Below, piece by piece: positions 14,501 to 26,660 of a DNA stretch of 64,000 nt. Source of the DNA: Vanilla planifolia (Eukaryota; Streptophyta; Magnoliopsida; Asparagales; Orchidaceae); assembly GCA_023846275.1 (NCBI GenBank), contig CM043877.1:12693107-12757106 (forward strand). Direction: 5' to 3'. The position numbers and the translations under genes were made by a program. Within the stretch, counting starts at the first letter, position 1. The number at the start of each line of letters is the position of its first letter. The notes beneath the pieces were generated by a model, which ran no database searches, was not told the origin of the DNA, and saw only the letters and a list, made by a program, of their open reading frames with translations.

Positions 14501-17500
14501 GATGGGGTGTTGATGGGAATTTGAGGCTATAATCACTTTCTATGTATGACCTTTGGCCACTCTAATCACCTAATTGAGTATTAAAGCACTTCTTTTGAAG
14601 AATCCCAATAGTTATGAGATTTCGTTAAATTTAGGCTTGTTATTACTAATTTGGTACTATATTTGTCAATATGTTATATGAATCCACTAGATGAAGCCAT
14701 TAGCATTTGTTCTTGTTTTTTATTTTTGAGTTTCTTAAATTCTATTAAAGCTAAAAGAATTATCTTCTTACTTCTATCTCCTTTCTCTCTCTCTCTCTCT
14801 CTCCTGCTTAACTACAAGCACCAACCTAGATCAATTCATACTATTTTCCTAAGTCTTGTAAATATTCTCTCATCCAACATCTCCATAGCAAGCTTGATGG
14901 AGAATGGATCAAACAATGCTTGTTTATGTCTGGAATCTCTTTTTCCTTACTAGGGCTGTATTTTTCGTATAGGCTCGTATGCACTTTTTAATGTAAAAGC
15001 TGGAGTAGTTTAATCAAGTTATATTACATTGTTCTCTAGCTTTGAAATTACTGGACAAGCTTGCTCATGCTCACTTGATCTGACCAAATAATTGCTTTTT
15101 GATTATGGATTGTATGTTGGATCTAATGTGTAAGTTCAAAAGCTTTCTTGAAATATGTCCTTTATTTGTTTGTTGGAGGATCCAATGTCACAAAGTAAAT
15201 AGACAATAGCCTAAGATGATGATATCCAGAGAAGCGTTAGAAGTGTGACCTTTGGGTTAATTTGGAACTACTCTTGTTCAGTAACATGTGAGGAAAAGTT
15301 GAAATCATGGATGCATCAGGGTTTAATGAATGGGCAAACAAATAAAGGGATATGAAGAGCTGCTTGTAGAATTGAATGATGTGTGCAATTGTAATTTCCC
15401 TATTCAGTTGCTTAGCCTGAATGGAAATATTTTTGAAGGGTTATGATTATAACAACATAATTGTGGAAGTAATTGATTGTTATATACATTAGGCTCCACT
15501 GGGCAATGCTTTCCACTTGCTTTTTTGGTTGACATCCTAAACTTTGATTTGTGTTAAAACCAGATAGCGCATCCTTAGCTAAGGTGTGCATACTCTTCAT
15601 GTCACTTCACTGACATGTTAAACACACCAGTGAAGTAATCAGTCTTTGTGACAATGCCAATTTTTTTTTTTTTTAGTATATTGAGCATCATAGTAATAGT
15701 GCAATATTAACAAATGGAATCTTGGTGACAATTAAATGCTTAATTATAGTGTTTGCTTTCTCATTTTGGCATGGGAATGTTTTGTTGGTTTAGTTGGAGC
15801 AACATATTTTTTTTCCTTATATTTTACCTCATAGCTTATTTCAGTTCTCTGATCATTTCTTAGGATTTTTTTTTTTTACTTATCCTGTTTTGATAAGATA
15901 ATTCTTATGCAGGGTGTTGCTATTACTCAGGAAAACTCTTTATTAGATAATACAGCTAGAATTGAGGGATGGATTGCTAGATTTCCAATGTTTGATTGGG
16001 TTGGTGGTAGAACGTCAGAGATGTCTGCTGTTGGCTTGCTTCCAGCAGCACTACAGGCATGCTCCTTTTTGCAATTGTGATTGTTTATAAGCAAATGTTT
16101 GCAGCGATATCACTGGAACTTGTATTTTCTACACTTAGGGGATTGACATCAGAGAAATGCTTTCTGGTGCTTCACTGATGGATGAGGCTAACCGCAATAC
16201 AGTGGTATTGAACTATTGCATTAGCTTGACACTTGAATTTTGTTTATTCTATCTATTCTTGGAATTAATTTGTGATATCCAGGTTAGGAATAACCCGGCA
16301 GCCTTACTTGCTCTTTGCTGGTACTGGGCAACAGATGGAGTGGGTTCCAAGGTTTGCATCTTACTTTCTGACTTCCCTTTATTCTAAACACTCTTTTCTT
16401 CGTTTATATAATTTGCTGATAATGTTTCCAGGATATGGTTGTTCTTCCTTACAAGGATAGCTTACTTCTGTTTAGTAGATATCTGCAGCAGTTGGTCATG
16501 GAATCACTTGGAAAGGAGTTTGATATTGAAGGAAATCGGGTATGTGCACACATTTTTCATTGCTTTAGTTATCAATTCTTATAAAGGTTACATTAACACT
16601 TCTAGGAGGTTGACTCCTGAATTCTACTTTGTAATTCATCCATTGGATCAGGTGCAAGCGCATGCTAAATCCTTCTTTGATTATCCTTCATAAGCCCATT
16701 AACTAACTTTGCCAAATTGCCCCTATAGTTTTAATTTACCCTTTTCTTTCCTTTCCTTTTCTTTGCCTCTGTTCCTTACAGCCTTATTTATGTATTGCTT
16801 TGGTTCTCCAATAATTGATTGCTTGAAAGTTGTGTGACTAGGTTTTATTCTCTCCCAGAGGCTCAAAGCCTTAGGCCATGACATAGGATTTATGCTTTAA
16901 TCCAATTGTCCACTGGCAAACTAAGCTATAATATAGGTGGGATTGGATCGTATAGGCGTATCTAACAGTTGTATCTTACAGATAGTTGTTTTTGAAATGA
17001 ACTTAAACCTGAACATCCTTGTGTCTGGTTTTTGCTTTATTGATGGATAATTGCTCATTTTTTTCAATTCAAGGTTGTATTTTGTGGGTTATATGTCTAA
17101 TTTAACTACTTTATATGATAGGTTAATCAGGGTATTACAGTGTACGGAAACAAAGGAAGCACTGATCAGCATGCGTAGGTTAAGTTTGACCTGTTAACTG
17201 CCTTAGATGTGACATAGTGCAATGACTCGGTTTTTTTTCTTTTTGGCAGCTATATACAACAATTGAGGGAAGGTGTGCACAATTTTTTTGTTACCTTTAT
17301 TGAAGTCTTGCGAGACCGATCTCCAGGTCATGACTGGGAGCTCGAACCAGGAGTTACTTGCGGTGACTACCTATTTGGTATGCTTCAGGTGGGCACAATA
17401 TGCAGTTATTGACATTTTCTCAAAGATGTGATTATGGAAAAAGGGTTGTAAGAGTGAAGAGGATAATGGATTGGTTCTGAAGGAAAAAAAATGCTGATTG

Positions 17501-19450
17501 CATTTGTACAAGGTTGTACAACTTATACACTTTGCTGAGTAATGCTGACCTTGTGATCATGACTTGGGGTTGATGACTATTTATTTGGAATGATCAAGGC
17601 AGGAATAGTTGGTAATCAACTGTTTTTTGGAGTTCTATTGGAGAAGTGGTTTTTGGAGAGTAAACTTGTCCTGCTATAAGCTTATCATGTTGCTCATGGT
17701 TGTTGTTTACCGGGAGATAAACTTGCTTTCTTTTGTTTTGGTTCACGCCTACCATTATTTATCTCTCAGAGAGTATGATACTAAGTGATTGAGTTCATCA
17801 GTTTTGTTGAAAGTTATTGCAATTTTAAACCTTTATTAATGACCATCTCAGGGTACACGTTCAGCACTTTACGCAAACAGTCGGGAGTCTATTACAGTAA
17901 CCGTGCAAGAAGTAAACCCAAGATCAGTTGGAGCACTGATTGCCCTCTATGAACGAGCTGTTGGTATATATGCATGTTTAGTTAATATCAATGCCTATCA
18001 TCAGCCTGGTAAGCCCTTGTTGTTTACATTGTAAAGTATGTTTTACGCTTGCTTGTGTATAATATCAATTTCTTCATGCCTCTCTTGTTTTCTGCAGGGG
18101 TAGAAGCTGGTAAGAAGGCTGCGGGAGAAGTGTTAACTCTCCAGAAGAGGGTCTTGGCTGTTTTGAATGAGGCCAGGTTGGTTTTTCCCTCTTACTATGG
18201 TGTGTGTATGTGTGTTTTTGTTTGAGTGACCCTTGGATTCATGGTTTAGATATCCAAAAAGCACTGGTTCACAATTGAAAGATTAACTGCATTTCTATCA
18301 ATATGGTAAACATATTAAACCAAATGTCTTGACTCTGTTGTGTACGTAACATTTGGAGCTCAAATAACAACAATGATAACCTTAATCTCACAAAGTGATG
18401 TCTACTTGAATTCTTCAATGTCATTGTTTTGTAATTTCATGAAGGATTAATTCCATGTTGGTTCAACAAGTGTTATGCTTGTCTTAATTACTAAATGTAA
18501 CCCTCTAATTTATCTTGCCATTGTACCCAAGCAAATTTTATCATAATTATCTAGAAATTATCCTCTCCACTCTTGTATCTTTAGTTAAAGATTTGTATTC
18601 TTTATGTTAGTAAAAGGTAATTGATGCCTTGAGCAACATGTTGTCAACAATCGCTAATATTGTTTAATGAAGGAAGCTCAATAAAAAGCCATTAAGATTG
18701 GGGTAAACTTTTTCTTTAATAAGGTTGATAGTCTCAGTCCTATTTTTCATTTTTATGCATCTCAATGATTTTGATTCATCATGAACTTTGTTTGGTGCCT
18801 TCTTTCTTTCTAGTCTTCTCACTGTCTGTACGTCTATTGTTCTCTTTGAGCGTTCCAGGACTTGGGCTCTTCATTTTGAACTTGTTTTTGATCCGCTGAT
18901 ATGATTTTGTTTCTGCATTGCTCAATGAAAGGCTCAAAGACTAAGGTTTAACATTCCTTTATTTCATATAATCCTGTTGATGCACAGTAGTAATGTTAGG
19001 TCTGAAATAATTATTTTGGATATGAAATGCTTAATGTTCTTAAATTTCTTTCCAATTTAACTGCAAAGTTCATGCAACTTCTCATTTCAGCTGCAAAGAA
19101 CCTGTTGAATCTCTTACGCTGGAAGAAATTGCATATCGTTGCCATGAGCCAGAGCAGGTACTCTTCTTTCTTTATTTTCATGATATATTATTTGTACATC
19201 TTCTTCTCCTTTTCATTATATGTATATATTTAAATACATATAATGTAATAAATAGAAATCTATGGTTTGATCTCAAGGAAGATGCTTGTTTTGCTTAATG
19301 TAGACATGTCAATTATTCCTGCAGATTGAAATGATCTACAAGATCATTTCACACATGGCTGCAAACGACAGAGCCATAATAGCCGAGGGCAGCTGTGGGT
19401 CACCTCGAAGCATTAAGGTATACCTGGGTGAATGTCAGGTAGATTTGTAA
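2579..19450 (+). CDS. PGI1: Glucose-6-phosphate isomerase, chloroplastic (14 exons, complete)
   Basis: Interconverts fructose-6-phosphate and glucose-6-phosphate in the plastid stroma, feeding starch synthesis. Exons: 2579-3112, 6004-6126, 6626-6724, 6832-6915, 15913-16056, 16139-16204, 16283-16351, 16432-16539, 17122-17174, 17250-17388, 17852-18008, 18098-18176, 19091-19157, 19325-19450. They total 1848 bases, giving 615 residues plus stop, the usual size for plastid PGI. Residues 1 to about 50 are Ser/Ala/Arg-rich like a transit peptide. SIS-domain motifs are [11 protein letters not shown] (194-204) and SGGTPET (253-259); [12 protein letters not shown] lies at 310-321. GSTDQHA carries the likely catalytic His426, and YHQPGVEAGK (522-531) fits the second PGI signature and ends in the conserved Lys. 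All splice sites are GT-AG except intron 5 (GC-AG). Exon 1 is GC-rich; the rest is AT-richer. No frameshift or stop was found, so the gene looks functional despite a 9-kb intron 4. Confidence 0.96.
3715..4310 (+). repeat. Two diverged tandem copies of a ~330-bp repeat in PGI intron 1
   Basis: Segments starting near 3740 and 4070 share an ordered set of motifs: GTGATGTCT, a GGATGAATAG-like word, TTAAGATAT, and an A-rich GGGACAATA-like box (near 3920 and 4270). The last resembles a box common in plant LTRs. The copies are probably decayed LTR-type DNA, duplicated once. Confidence 0.55.
4880..5420 (+). repeat. Dispersed repeat copy in PGI intron 1
   Basis: This stretch shares TTGATTAATT and the string GTTTATACATT(C/T)AAT(C/T)ATATTAAA in the same order with 46490-46860. 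Both look like old, deaminated copies of one dispersed element. Confidence 0.45.
8800..9325 (+). repeat. 5' LTR of the intronic gypsy element (approximate ends)
   Basis: Aligns along its length with 14290-14855. Shared landmarks are AGGAAGGG(A/G)GATAGCTTG near 8830, TAGGCTTGTTATTA-type sequence near 9105, GTTCTTGTTTTTTATTT near 9187 and TAAAAGAATTAT near 9229. Confidence 0.7.
9990..10790 (+). repeat. LTR-like block nested inside the gypsy interior
   Basis: This part of the interior differs in composition from its neighbours and has a TATA-like GGCTATAAAAGG near 10511. At 10049-10152 a short unit of about 14 bp ending in CTTGAG or CTCAA repeats about six times. It could be a nested solo LTR, but neither its ends nor a target-site duplication were found. 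Confidence 0.35.
11640..12625 (+). pseudogene. Broken gypsy reverse transcriptase and RNase H
   Basis: Translation with frameshifts gives a recognisable reverse transcriptase. TLNKIVV then IDDLLNQL and [11 protein letters not shown] match the palm region, [13 protein letters not shown] matches the conserved MPFGLTNAPATF block, and NLNDIMM stands where the catalytic YxDD is expected. RNase H follows: VEVDACI near 12467 and YDKELLAL near 12577. Several in-frame stops mean no functional product. Confidence 0.85.
12950..14020 (+). pseudogene. Broken gypsy integrase and C-terminal region
   Basis: Pieces of an integrase core can be read: [16 protein letters not shown] near 13260 matches the VVVDRFSKMAHFI-type block. 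Near 13620 a segment sits where the STGLSPFEVVYG-type motif is expected. [19 protein letters not shown] near 13910 matches the GPF-x-I module that follows integrase. Stops and frameshifts throughout. Confidence 0.75.
14290..14855 (+). repeat. 3' LTR of the intronic gypsy element (approximate ends)
   Basis: Partner of 8800-9325. It contains a CT microsatellite at 14784-14803 that the 5' copy lacks, so the array grew after insertion. Confidence 0.7.
16057..16138 (+). other. GC-AG intron of PGI (intron 5)
   Basis: Exon 5 must end at CTACAG (16056) to keep the conserved LLPAALQ-GIDIREM reading frame. The intron then starts GCATGC and ends CACTTAG. GC-AG introns are a known minority class in plants. 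Confidence 0.85.
17460..17602 (+). repeat. Decayed partial copy of PGI exon 10 within intron 10
   Basis: Intron 10 repeats, about 212 bp downstream, the order of the exon 10 end: a TGACC-like word, TCATGACT plus GGG, then GACTATTTATTTGGAATG and CAAGGCAGG. The exon has TCATGACTGGGAG, GACTACCTATTTGGTATG and TTCAGGTGGG. The copy has lost bases and its frame, and is not joined in any sensible splice form. Confidence 0.5.
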
Positions 19451-22400
19451 TCCCTAACCCTCGGCTTTTTATACATTTTGCATGTATCATCGTCGCTCGA
19501 GCTGTTACAGTTCAATAACTCAAGCCTGATGCAGCACAGCTTCTTTGATTTCTTTGGTGGGAGGTTAGTCATCTTCAAAACTTGATGTTGGATATTTAAA
19601 TGCCTCTTTTCTTTTGGGTTGAATTTAACTAAGCTAAATTAAAATTGGTTTTTTTACTTTTTTTTTTCCAAAAATATTTTTTTGGGCTTCTTTGATTTGA
19701 GTCTCCTTTTTTCTGTGATTTTAATCTTTCATTTACTAATTTGCTCATTATGTATATTTTTTAAGCTATGTTCTTACATTTACTATACTTCCACTACAAG
19801 TTTGATTCCATTAAATTTATTAATTACATCATGTGAAATACTACTTTATAATAAATACTCTTTTCTAGTATATTTGTCTTTGGTTCATGTAGTTTTATGT
19901 TATATTATTTAATATTAATTTATATATCCCATATTTTGATATTTTATGATTCCAAATGTAATCTCCTTATGGTTGACATAGTTTAATGAATTCAAATGGA
20001 GAACTAATAATTGAAATTTAATTTAACAATTTTTTAAAAATTTTTTTTAACGTTTTTTGTGTATTATGGGGTCCTTCCTTCTTGATAATGCAATTTTCTT
20101 ATTATTAAAACAACCTTTGACATCCACCAAGATTTTATTTACTTTTATTTTATCTTCTAATTAAATATCAAATATTCTTTTATTTAAATTTTTTTTCATT
20201 TTAATAAAAATTTTAACTTATCGTATAAGTTTGTAATAATGTGACACTGTGGTATTTAATTTCCTCAAATGCAAATGATCAGCTCAATTTATAACTCTTC
20301 TTTACACATTACTTAAGCTAAACTTCTTTGTAAGTATAATAATTGATTTTCTTCTTAACACAAAGTGCTTAAGAATATTTATATTTTTTGAATTCAAAAG
20401 GGTTTTAATGGAGGCATTTCTAAAACAGTATAGGTAATTAAATATTCTTTGCATATTTGTACGATTGTGAGTTCAACTAAACAAAGATATTTAAAATTTT
20501 TCATATTTTTTCCCTTAATTGCATAACCCATTGGATTTATATATCTTCAAACTTCCTACTAATTTTTTTGATTAATATGTTATAAGAGAATTATTGTCAT
20601 TAAATAAAATTCTTAATTCACTATAATGAAATGAACTTTTTTATTCTTCATTAATTTGGTTCTTAGAAATATATCTTGTAGAAATTTTGTTATTGAGGTG
20701 ATTGTTGTTTTGTGACATATATTTCTCTTTTATGTTAAGTTGGTTAATCATACTTTTAAAATGTCACCTAATAGAAAAATATAATGCCTTGATTGTTTGC
20801 TAAACAATTTTTTTTGTAATTATATTGTAAATATGTATTTTGTAAAAGTAATGAAATCAATGAAGCAAATTAAATTTGTGTGTTTTGCATAATAAAAGTT
20901 AGGTATGTAATTTTTCATTTTTCCAACTTCGCATTTATCGATTTGTTTGGAGAAAATTTCATTGTCTAAAATTTTAGTCAAGTGTATTTAATAATTATGT
21001 ATTTAATTCCAATACTGAAAACCATCGACCTTCATTCTCTAATCATTGTTTGTCATCTCAACTATTGTATCATCAACCAATGATAGTGAAGGTTGCCATG
21101 ATTATGATCTAAAAGTCACTCATGCTTTCTTGTTTTTACTTTTACTTTTAGTTTAAAGATGGGACATCTATAAAGAGACATGTCACAATGAGTGATACAT
21201 TAATGTTGAAGTGTCCAAGATATTGAATGCGACGATCGATAAAATAAGAACACATGATCACAATAAAAGAATGGCAAGGTTTACATGATTAAGGCCAAGT
21301 TAGAACAAATGGAAAACTATAATTTTCTTTATATTGAATTTGATGTAGCACAACAAGGTCCAAAAAATCCCAAGATGTATAAAATCTAAGTTCATCGAAT
21401 GCATTGGACCATAGCACATAAAAAGAGCCCAAAAAGATCGTGAAAATATCCCAAATGTTTTCTTTTGGATTAATGAACCTTGATGGGTTATTTATGATAA
21501 TTATAATATTTACAATTTGTTTTGAGTTAGGATCTCTCTCTAGAGTTATCCAGTTACTTTATTATTTTAATACTAATTTAGTTAGTTATAATGTTGGATG
21601 GATATGGTGAAGACAATAAAAAAGAAGAATAAATAAAGAAAAAAATTGTTGAAGAGATATCTCAAAGTTATCATATAGATAAATTATGATAATTGTGATA
21701 AAAGTATGCTATTTATTTTTTAACTTAAAATGAAAGAATGTGATGTGATATGAGTAAAAATGCATTATCTCAATTGATTATGTATATGTTATAAAGACTT
21801 TAACATATTAGTATGAGTTGTATACATACACACATAGATGTGTATCTATTAGAATATAAAATAAGAAAGATAAATAATGTATAAAAGATGAATGAAATAA
21901 AATAGAAATAAATAAAACAAGAAAAATTGATTGCATGTGCATGATAATCTATATGATCATGAGAAATATTAAGATAATAAAATATTGAGATTTTTTTTAT
22001 GACAATATCCCTTAACTACCTTAATAAGATCATCTCTACCATAACTAGCACTATTGTGTAAGGTGACAATAAATAGACTTCACTTGTATTAGTACTTTGT
22101 GCAATGTGATATTAAGTAAAAATTATGTGATTGAGATGACATCGAGTCTCATTTTTATTATCATTGACACTTCAATGTAGGGTGACGATAGGAATAGACC
22201 GTGTTATTGTTAGTACTTTAATGTAAGGTAGTGATAAATTGGAATAATGTGATGTGGTGGTTAGGTCAACTACCAATGGACAATTAGAGATATGATAATG
22301 CTAAAGAAATAAGACATAATATGAGATCTTATGATATAAAGATAATGAACATTATGATTCAAAAAAATGACAAAAATTATAAAATATGAGAAAATGAGAA

Positions 22401-22960
22401 AAATAATATATAATTTAAAAAGAAGTACTATGATATAAGTACTACATGATGAGTATATCCATACATAAGCATAATACATTCAAACATATATGTGTTTCTC
22501 TTAATACATTATATACTTCTCAAATACTATGCATTCTTGATATTGCTCTCACTTTTATTCATATATTTCTTATTGTATTTTATATTATTTTAATTTTCTA
22601 TAGCTATTTATTTTCTACTAAGTATTTTATGTTCATTAAATTCAAGAAGAGAAATAAGAATTTGAAAATTTAGACGTGTAATACAGCTAAAAAACTTTGA
22701 CGATTTGAGAATAAGAAGTCATAGTTGCTGCCAATAGAATATGGAGTAATTATTTGTTAAGATTTCAAAGATTGATTCACTTTCATTAATTATTTTATTT
22801 ACAATGGTTATTTATTTATAGAAAAGATTTTGATTATAATTGTTAAAAATTGTAGAAAGCTACTTGAAAAGTTGCAGCTAAACAGCTTAAAAAATATGTT
22901 AAAATAATTTTTCAAAATGACTAACGCAAAGGCTAAATAATTAATAGTTAGCTAGGATGG
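19451..22960. other. PGI 3' region and AT-rich intergenic DNA
   Basis: The first few hundred bases should hold the isomerase 3' UTR. Beyond that the DNA is AT-rich and no protein family, LTR pair or RNA gene is recognisable. Confidence 0.5.
22048..22250 (+). repeat. Degenerate short repeats, ~30-bp unit
   Basis: The unit approximates AGTACTTTAATGTAAGGTGA plus CGATAA. It recurs near 22048, 22089, 22167 and 22220 with irregular spacing, so it is a decayed local array. Confidence 0.5.
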
Positions 22961-23089
22961 AATAGGGCCATTAGATACAATCAGAGACGATATGAACCTT
23001 CAAATCTAATGTTGAATAAGCAGATGAGTTATGGACGGTTCAATCAAAACGGATTTGATCTTGGTCATCCGATCATATCGAATGGGATA

Positions 23090-23914
23090 TGGATCGTTCG
23101 ATTTAACAACGACAAAGTTGGATTTGATCTTAGTCGTAGGATTCAAACAGGACAATTAAGAGTCGCATGATTCAAGAATAATGAGAAAAGAGTTCTAGTC
23201 ATCTGATAAGTTAGGATGAAGCTATGGCTGTGAGATCTTCGGATATATTATAAGAAATCGACAAAATCAATAATCACCATTAGATCTGGGGGATTGAACC
23301 GAGCAGTGGGATGGATGAACATGACCTATAAATAAAGAAAAGGCGTGCTCCACCATGCGATCGCAAAGATGCATGATCAGATGGTGTTGAGAGCTCCCGA
23401 TTTTTTATGCAAGTAGACACAAGGGATTTAGTCTCATATTATAAGAAAAGATAAGAAATTGAACTTTATAATTATTTGCACTAAGGTAGATGAAGAGCCT
23501 AATTAGGGCTGGCTCCCCCCTTGTGCGCTTGAGAATTCATCCCCTAAGCATACTCGTAACATACAGGTTTATATGGGTTGACCCATACGTATACTTAGTT
23601 CGAGTGCTGTAGCGATTGACCCAATGCTTTACCTCATTTGGTTAATGAATTCGTCGTCATCCAGAACAGGCTTGACCCAATTTGGTTCTAACTGTCACCT
23701 GACCCAAAACTTGTGAGTGCTTGCTCGATGAGCTTGCTTGGCCTGAGAGCCTTGCACTTAAGCTCAAGCTGGGATGTGGCTGAAATTTTTTTATTTTAAT
23801 TATTACAAATTTAACAAAATTAAAATTTAATTTAATCAATATTTAGCAAAACAAACTAATATGAATTTTGACAAGGATAGAATTTAACCAAGAAATGTGT
23901 TGTGGGATTCAACA
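23090..23914 (-). repeat. 3' LTR of the minus-strand copia element
   Basis: Aligns end to end with 26661-27489. Both carry the perfect palindrome TATGGGTTGACCCATA, and on the minus strand a TATA-like CATATAAACC that could be the element's own promoter. Confidence 0.8.
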
Positions 23915-25009
23915 ACTTGATGCTCAAAAATAAAATAAGAGTACTTTAAAATCAACAAGTTAACATCTTATTTAAAAAAACTTATAAAAGCTTGGTACGC
24001 ATGTCTTCAATCTTTGGAATTTACTAAACATTTCGTACTTTGAAAACTATAATTCACCATCTTTTAAGGTGCATGAGTTGTTCATTAAAAACGATACTTA
24101 TTCATACTAAATAAATTTATTAGAATAATATATAAAATATTTAAGATTTAACTCATCAAACATAAGGATAACCTAACAATAGGGCATAAAACAATTAAAG
24201 ATAAGTACCACCATAACTATTGTGTCAATATCATCTCTAGGTTCTGATGCACCACACTTAGCTTGTGGAATATTTAGAAGGACAAAACATAGATGATCAA
24301 TACTTCCCTTTAAAGAAGTTATGTTAATTATATATCTATATATTGAGTTTGAGGGATTATGCATTGAGATACTACTTACTTCCTTAATCAAGAATAACAT
24401 AATAATAATAACAACGACATCCAAATATGGAAATATAAAGTATATAATAAGCAATTAGAAGACTACACTAAATTTAGTGAAAATACTCTTTATAAAAAAC
24501 ACATAAATATCAAAATATAATGTTTCTCTCATATAAAAAATAAGCATCGAGAATCCCCGTTGAGGAATGCCAAGAAAGAGTACCCCAATGAGATAAAGAA
24601 CTCTCAAGCCATGTTGTGATAAGAAGTTGGAGGAGTTTAACTAGACTACTTTTGTTCTCTTATTGTTCCTTTCTCTCTCTTTCTTTTACACTTTATAGTT
24701 CAAAGCTTAATCTTATGTTGATCTTAAGGAAAGAACCAAAGATCCATTTTTATAGGAGTTTTTCATAACTATCATCTCTATCTACTGTTGTCTATCGTGT
24801 GTTAACATAGTCATCATCTATTATAATGTGTCATCTACCATCAACAACCACCAACAATAGCAAAAGCTTATAAACTAAAATTTATCCACATGATCAAAAT
24901 GTAAGTCCATGATGATAATAAAATGTATTATCGATTTTTTTAATCATCTTTAGTAACATATAAAGAGAAAGGCAAGTAACAAGAGCAAATAGTTAATAAT
25001 CTCTCCCTC

Positions 25010-25480
25010 CAACTCTTGAGAAAGGAACTTACCAACTTCCCATGTGAGTAGGACCTAATTCATGTCAAAAGATTTAAACAAATCCTTCTTACACTTATTA
25101 ATTATTTGAATATAACAAAAATATGATAAAATTACCTTCCAAGAATTTCTTAGCATGCATACAATGATTTGCAGAAGTCTTATCATATCTATTGTTGATC
25201 ATGAACAAGTTGAACTTCTTGTGCCTCTACAATTGTCCTTTCTAAGTCATTATATAGAAATATAGCCATTATATCAAATTATTTTATCTTTAAAGCCATG
25301 CTACCTTTCAATATCAAAGCCACACAAATGGATGTCATCTTCACCTCTAAAGGGAACAAAATCTCTCAAAACTTATCTCTTCTTTTTAACTTAAACTCTT
25401 TACAACCAAATAAGATTTGTGCTTCATCTTACTATTATCTTATTTTTTATTGAAGACTCATTTGTATAATGTTTTTGTCA
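25010..25480 (-). pseudogene. Broken copia reverse transcriptase
   Basis: Minus-strand translation with frameshifts shows SYLVVKSL, then KMTSI-type sequence (the V-KMTSIRV block) and FLYNDLE (the FLHGDLEEE block). It then shows GNFIIFLLYSNN, where the catalytic NFIILLLYVDD is expected, and KKDLFKSFDMN. Stops are frequent. Confidence 0.75.
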
Positions 25481-26660
25481 TTAGGAACCTTTATTAATAC
25501 ATAGTTATCAATCTTATGAATGGAACTAATATCTTTCTAATTAGTCTTTATCTATTTCATTTTATCCTAACAAATCACTTCTTTTTGAAAGTAGTATGCT
25601 ATCTCTTCATAAGTAATACTTTGATGAGGGATATTTACTAGAGGGTTGATGTAACAAAGTAAAATGTTGTAAGCTTGGCTCATTAGGCCTAGCTTAAGGA
25701 CATTTATGTTGCTCTTGCTTAATGATCTAATCATAATGAACTTCATTTTAACCAAATTTCTCATATGTTTCTTCTTCTATTATATGAGTTATAAGACATT
25801 TATTTTATTTTTTTAAAAAGAGAAGCCTACCAATAAAATATGAAGTAAAAAGAATCATCAAAATTTGACTTTATCATTGGTATGATTATCCTTACAAAAT
25901 AAAAATATTATAACTTAACATCATTCTTTTTTTTCTCTAGAGATATTTTGAATTTTTTAAATTTTTAGTCTTTGAATATTATGTTCTAAAATTTTATTTG
26001 TTGATTCATTTGTGATATGAGAATATTTTATTTATTATATCACGACAAAAAAAGTCCTTTAATATTTAATCATAACAATCTAGCTTATGATTTTGTTGAA
26101 TAGATTTACTTATGTTGATGTCATTATAATATATCCCTAATAGTTAATCATATTATTATTTTATTTATTTTTTATTTCTATCTTTATATAGTTAATTCTT
26201 GATAATTTCATGACCTTAAAAACTTTGTATAAAATAATAAAAGATATACATATTCATTAAACTAAAATTATTTATGCCAACAGATGTAACATTTTTTATT
26301 AGGTTTTTATGTTAAAAGTGATACTTTGAAGACAATAAACTTAAACTAATTGATAAAAAAAAAAATTCTTTATAAGATCATAATTATTAAATTTAGAATT
26401 AATGTAATGCATATTATTAAATTTTGACGCAAAAATATTATAATATTCAAACATATTTTCACTATTAATTTAAACATCTATTGAAGATCATCCATTCATG
26501 CACTTAAGCCTATTTTTTATGCTTATGAGTGTATATTGACACATGCAACAAAGTTTTTGCTACTAATGATCTGCATAATATAATTTTAATTCCATTTAAT
26601 TTAATTTAAATCCTTTTTGCTACATTGGCTCTTTTTCTGAATAAATTTAGCGTTATTAAT

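Larger units (their letters stand above)
8800..14855 (+). mobile_element. Degenerate Ty3/gypsy LTR retrotransposon inside PGI intron 4
   Basis: A decayed element in the same orientation as the host gene makes up most of the 8,997-bp intron 4. Two diverged LTRs (about 8800-9325 and 14290-14855) flank an interior with reverse transcriptase, RNase H and integrase remnants in the Ty3/gypsy order. All coding parts carry stops and frameshifts, and the LTRs differ at many sites, so the insertion is old and inactive. The ends are approximate and no target-site duplication was identified. Confidence 0.82.
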
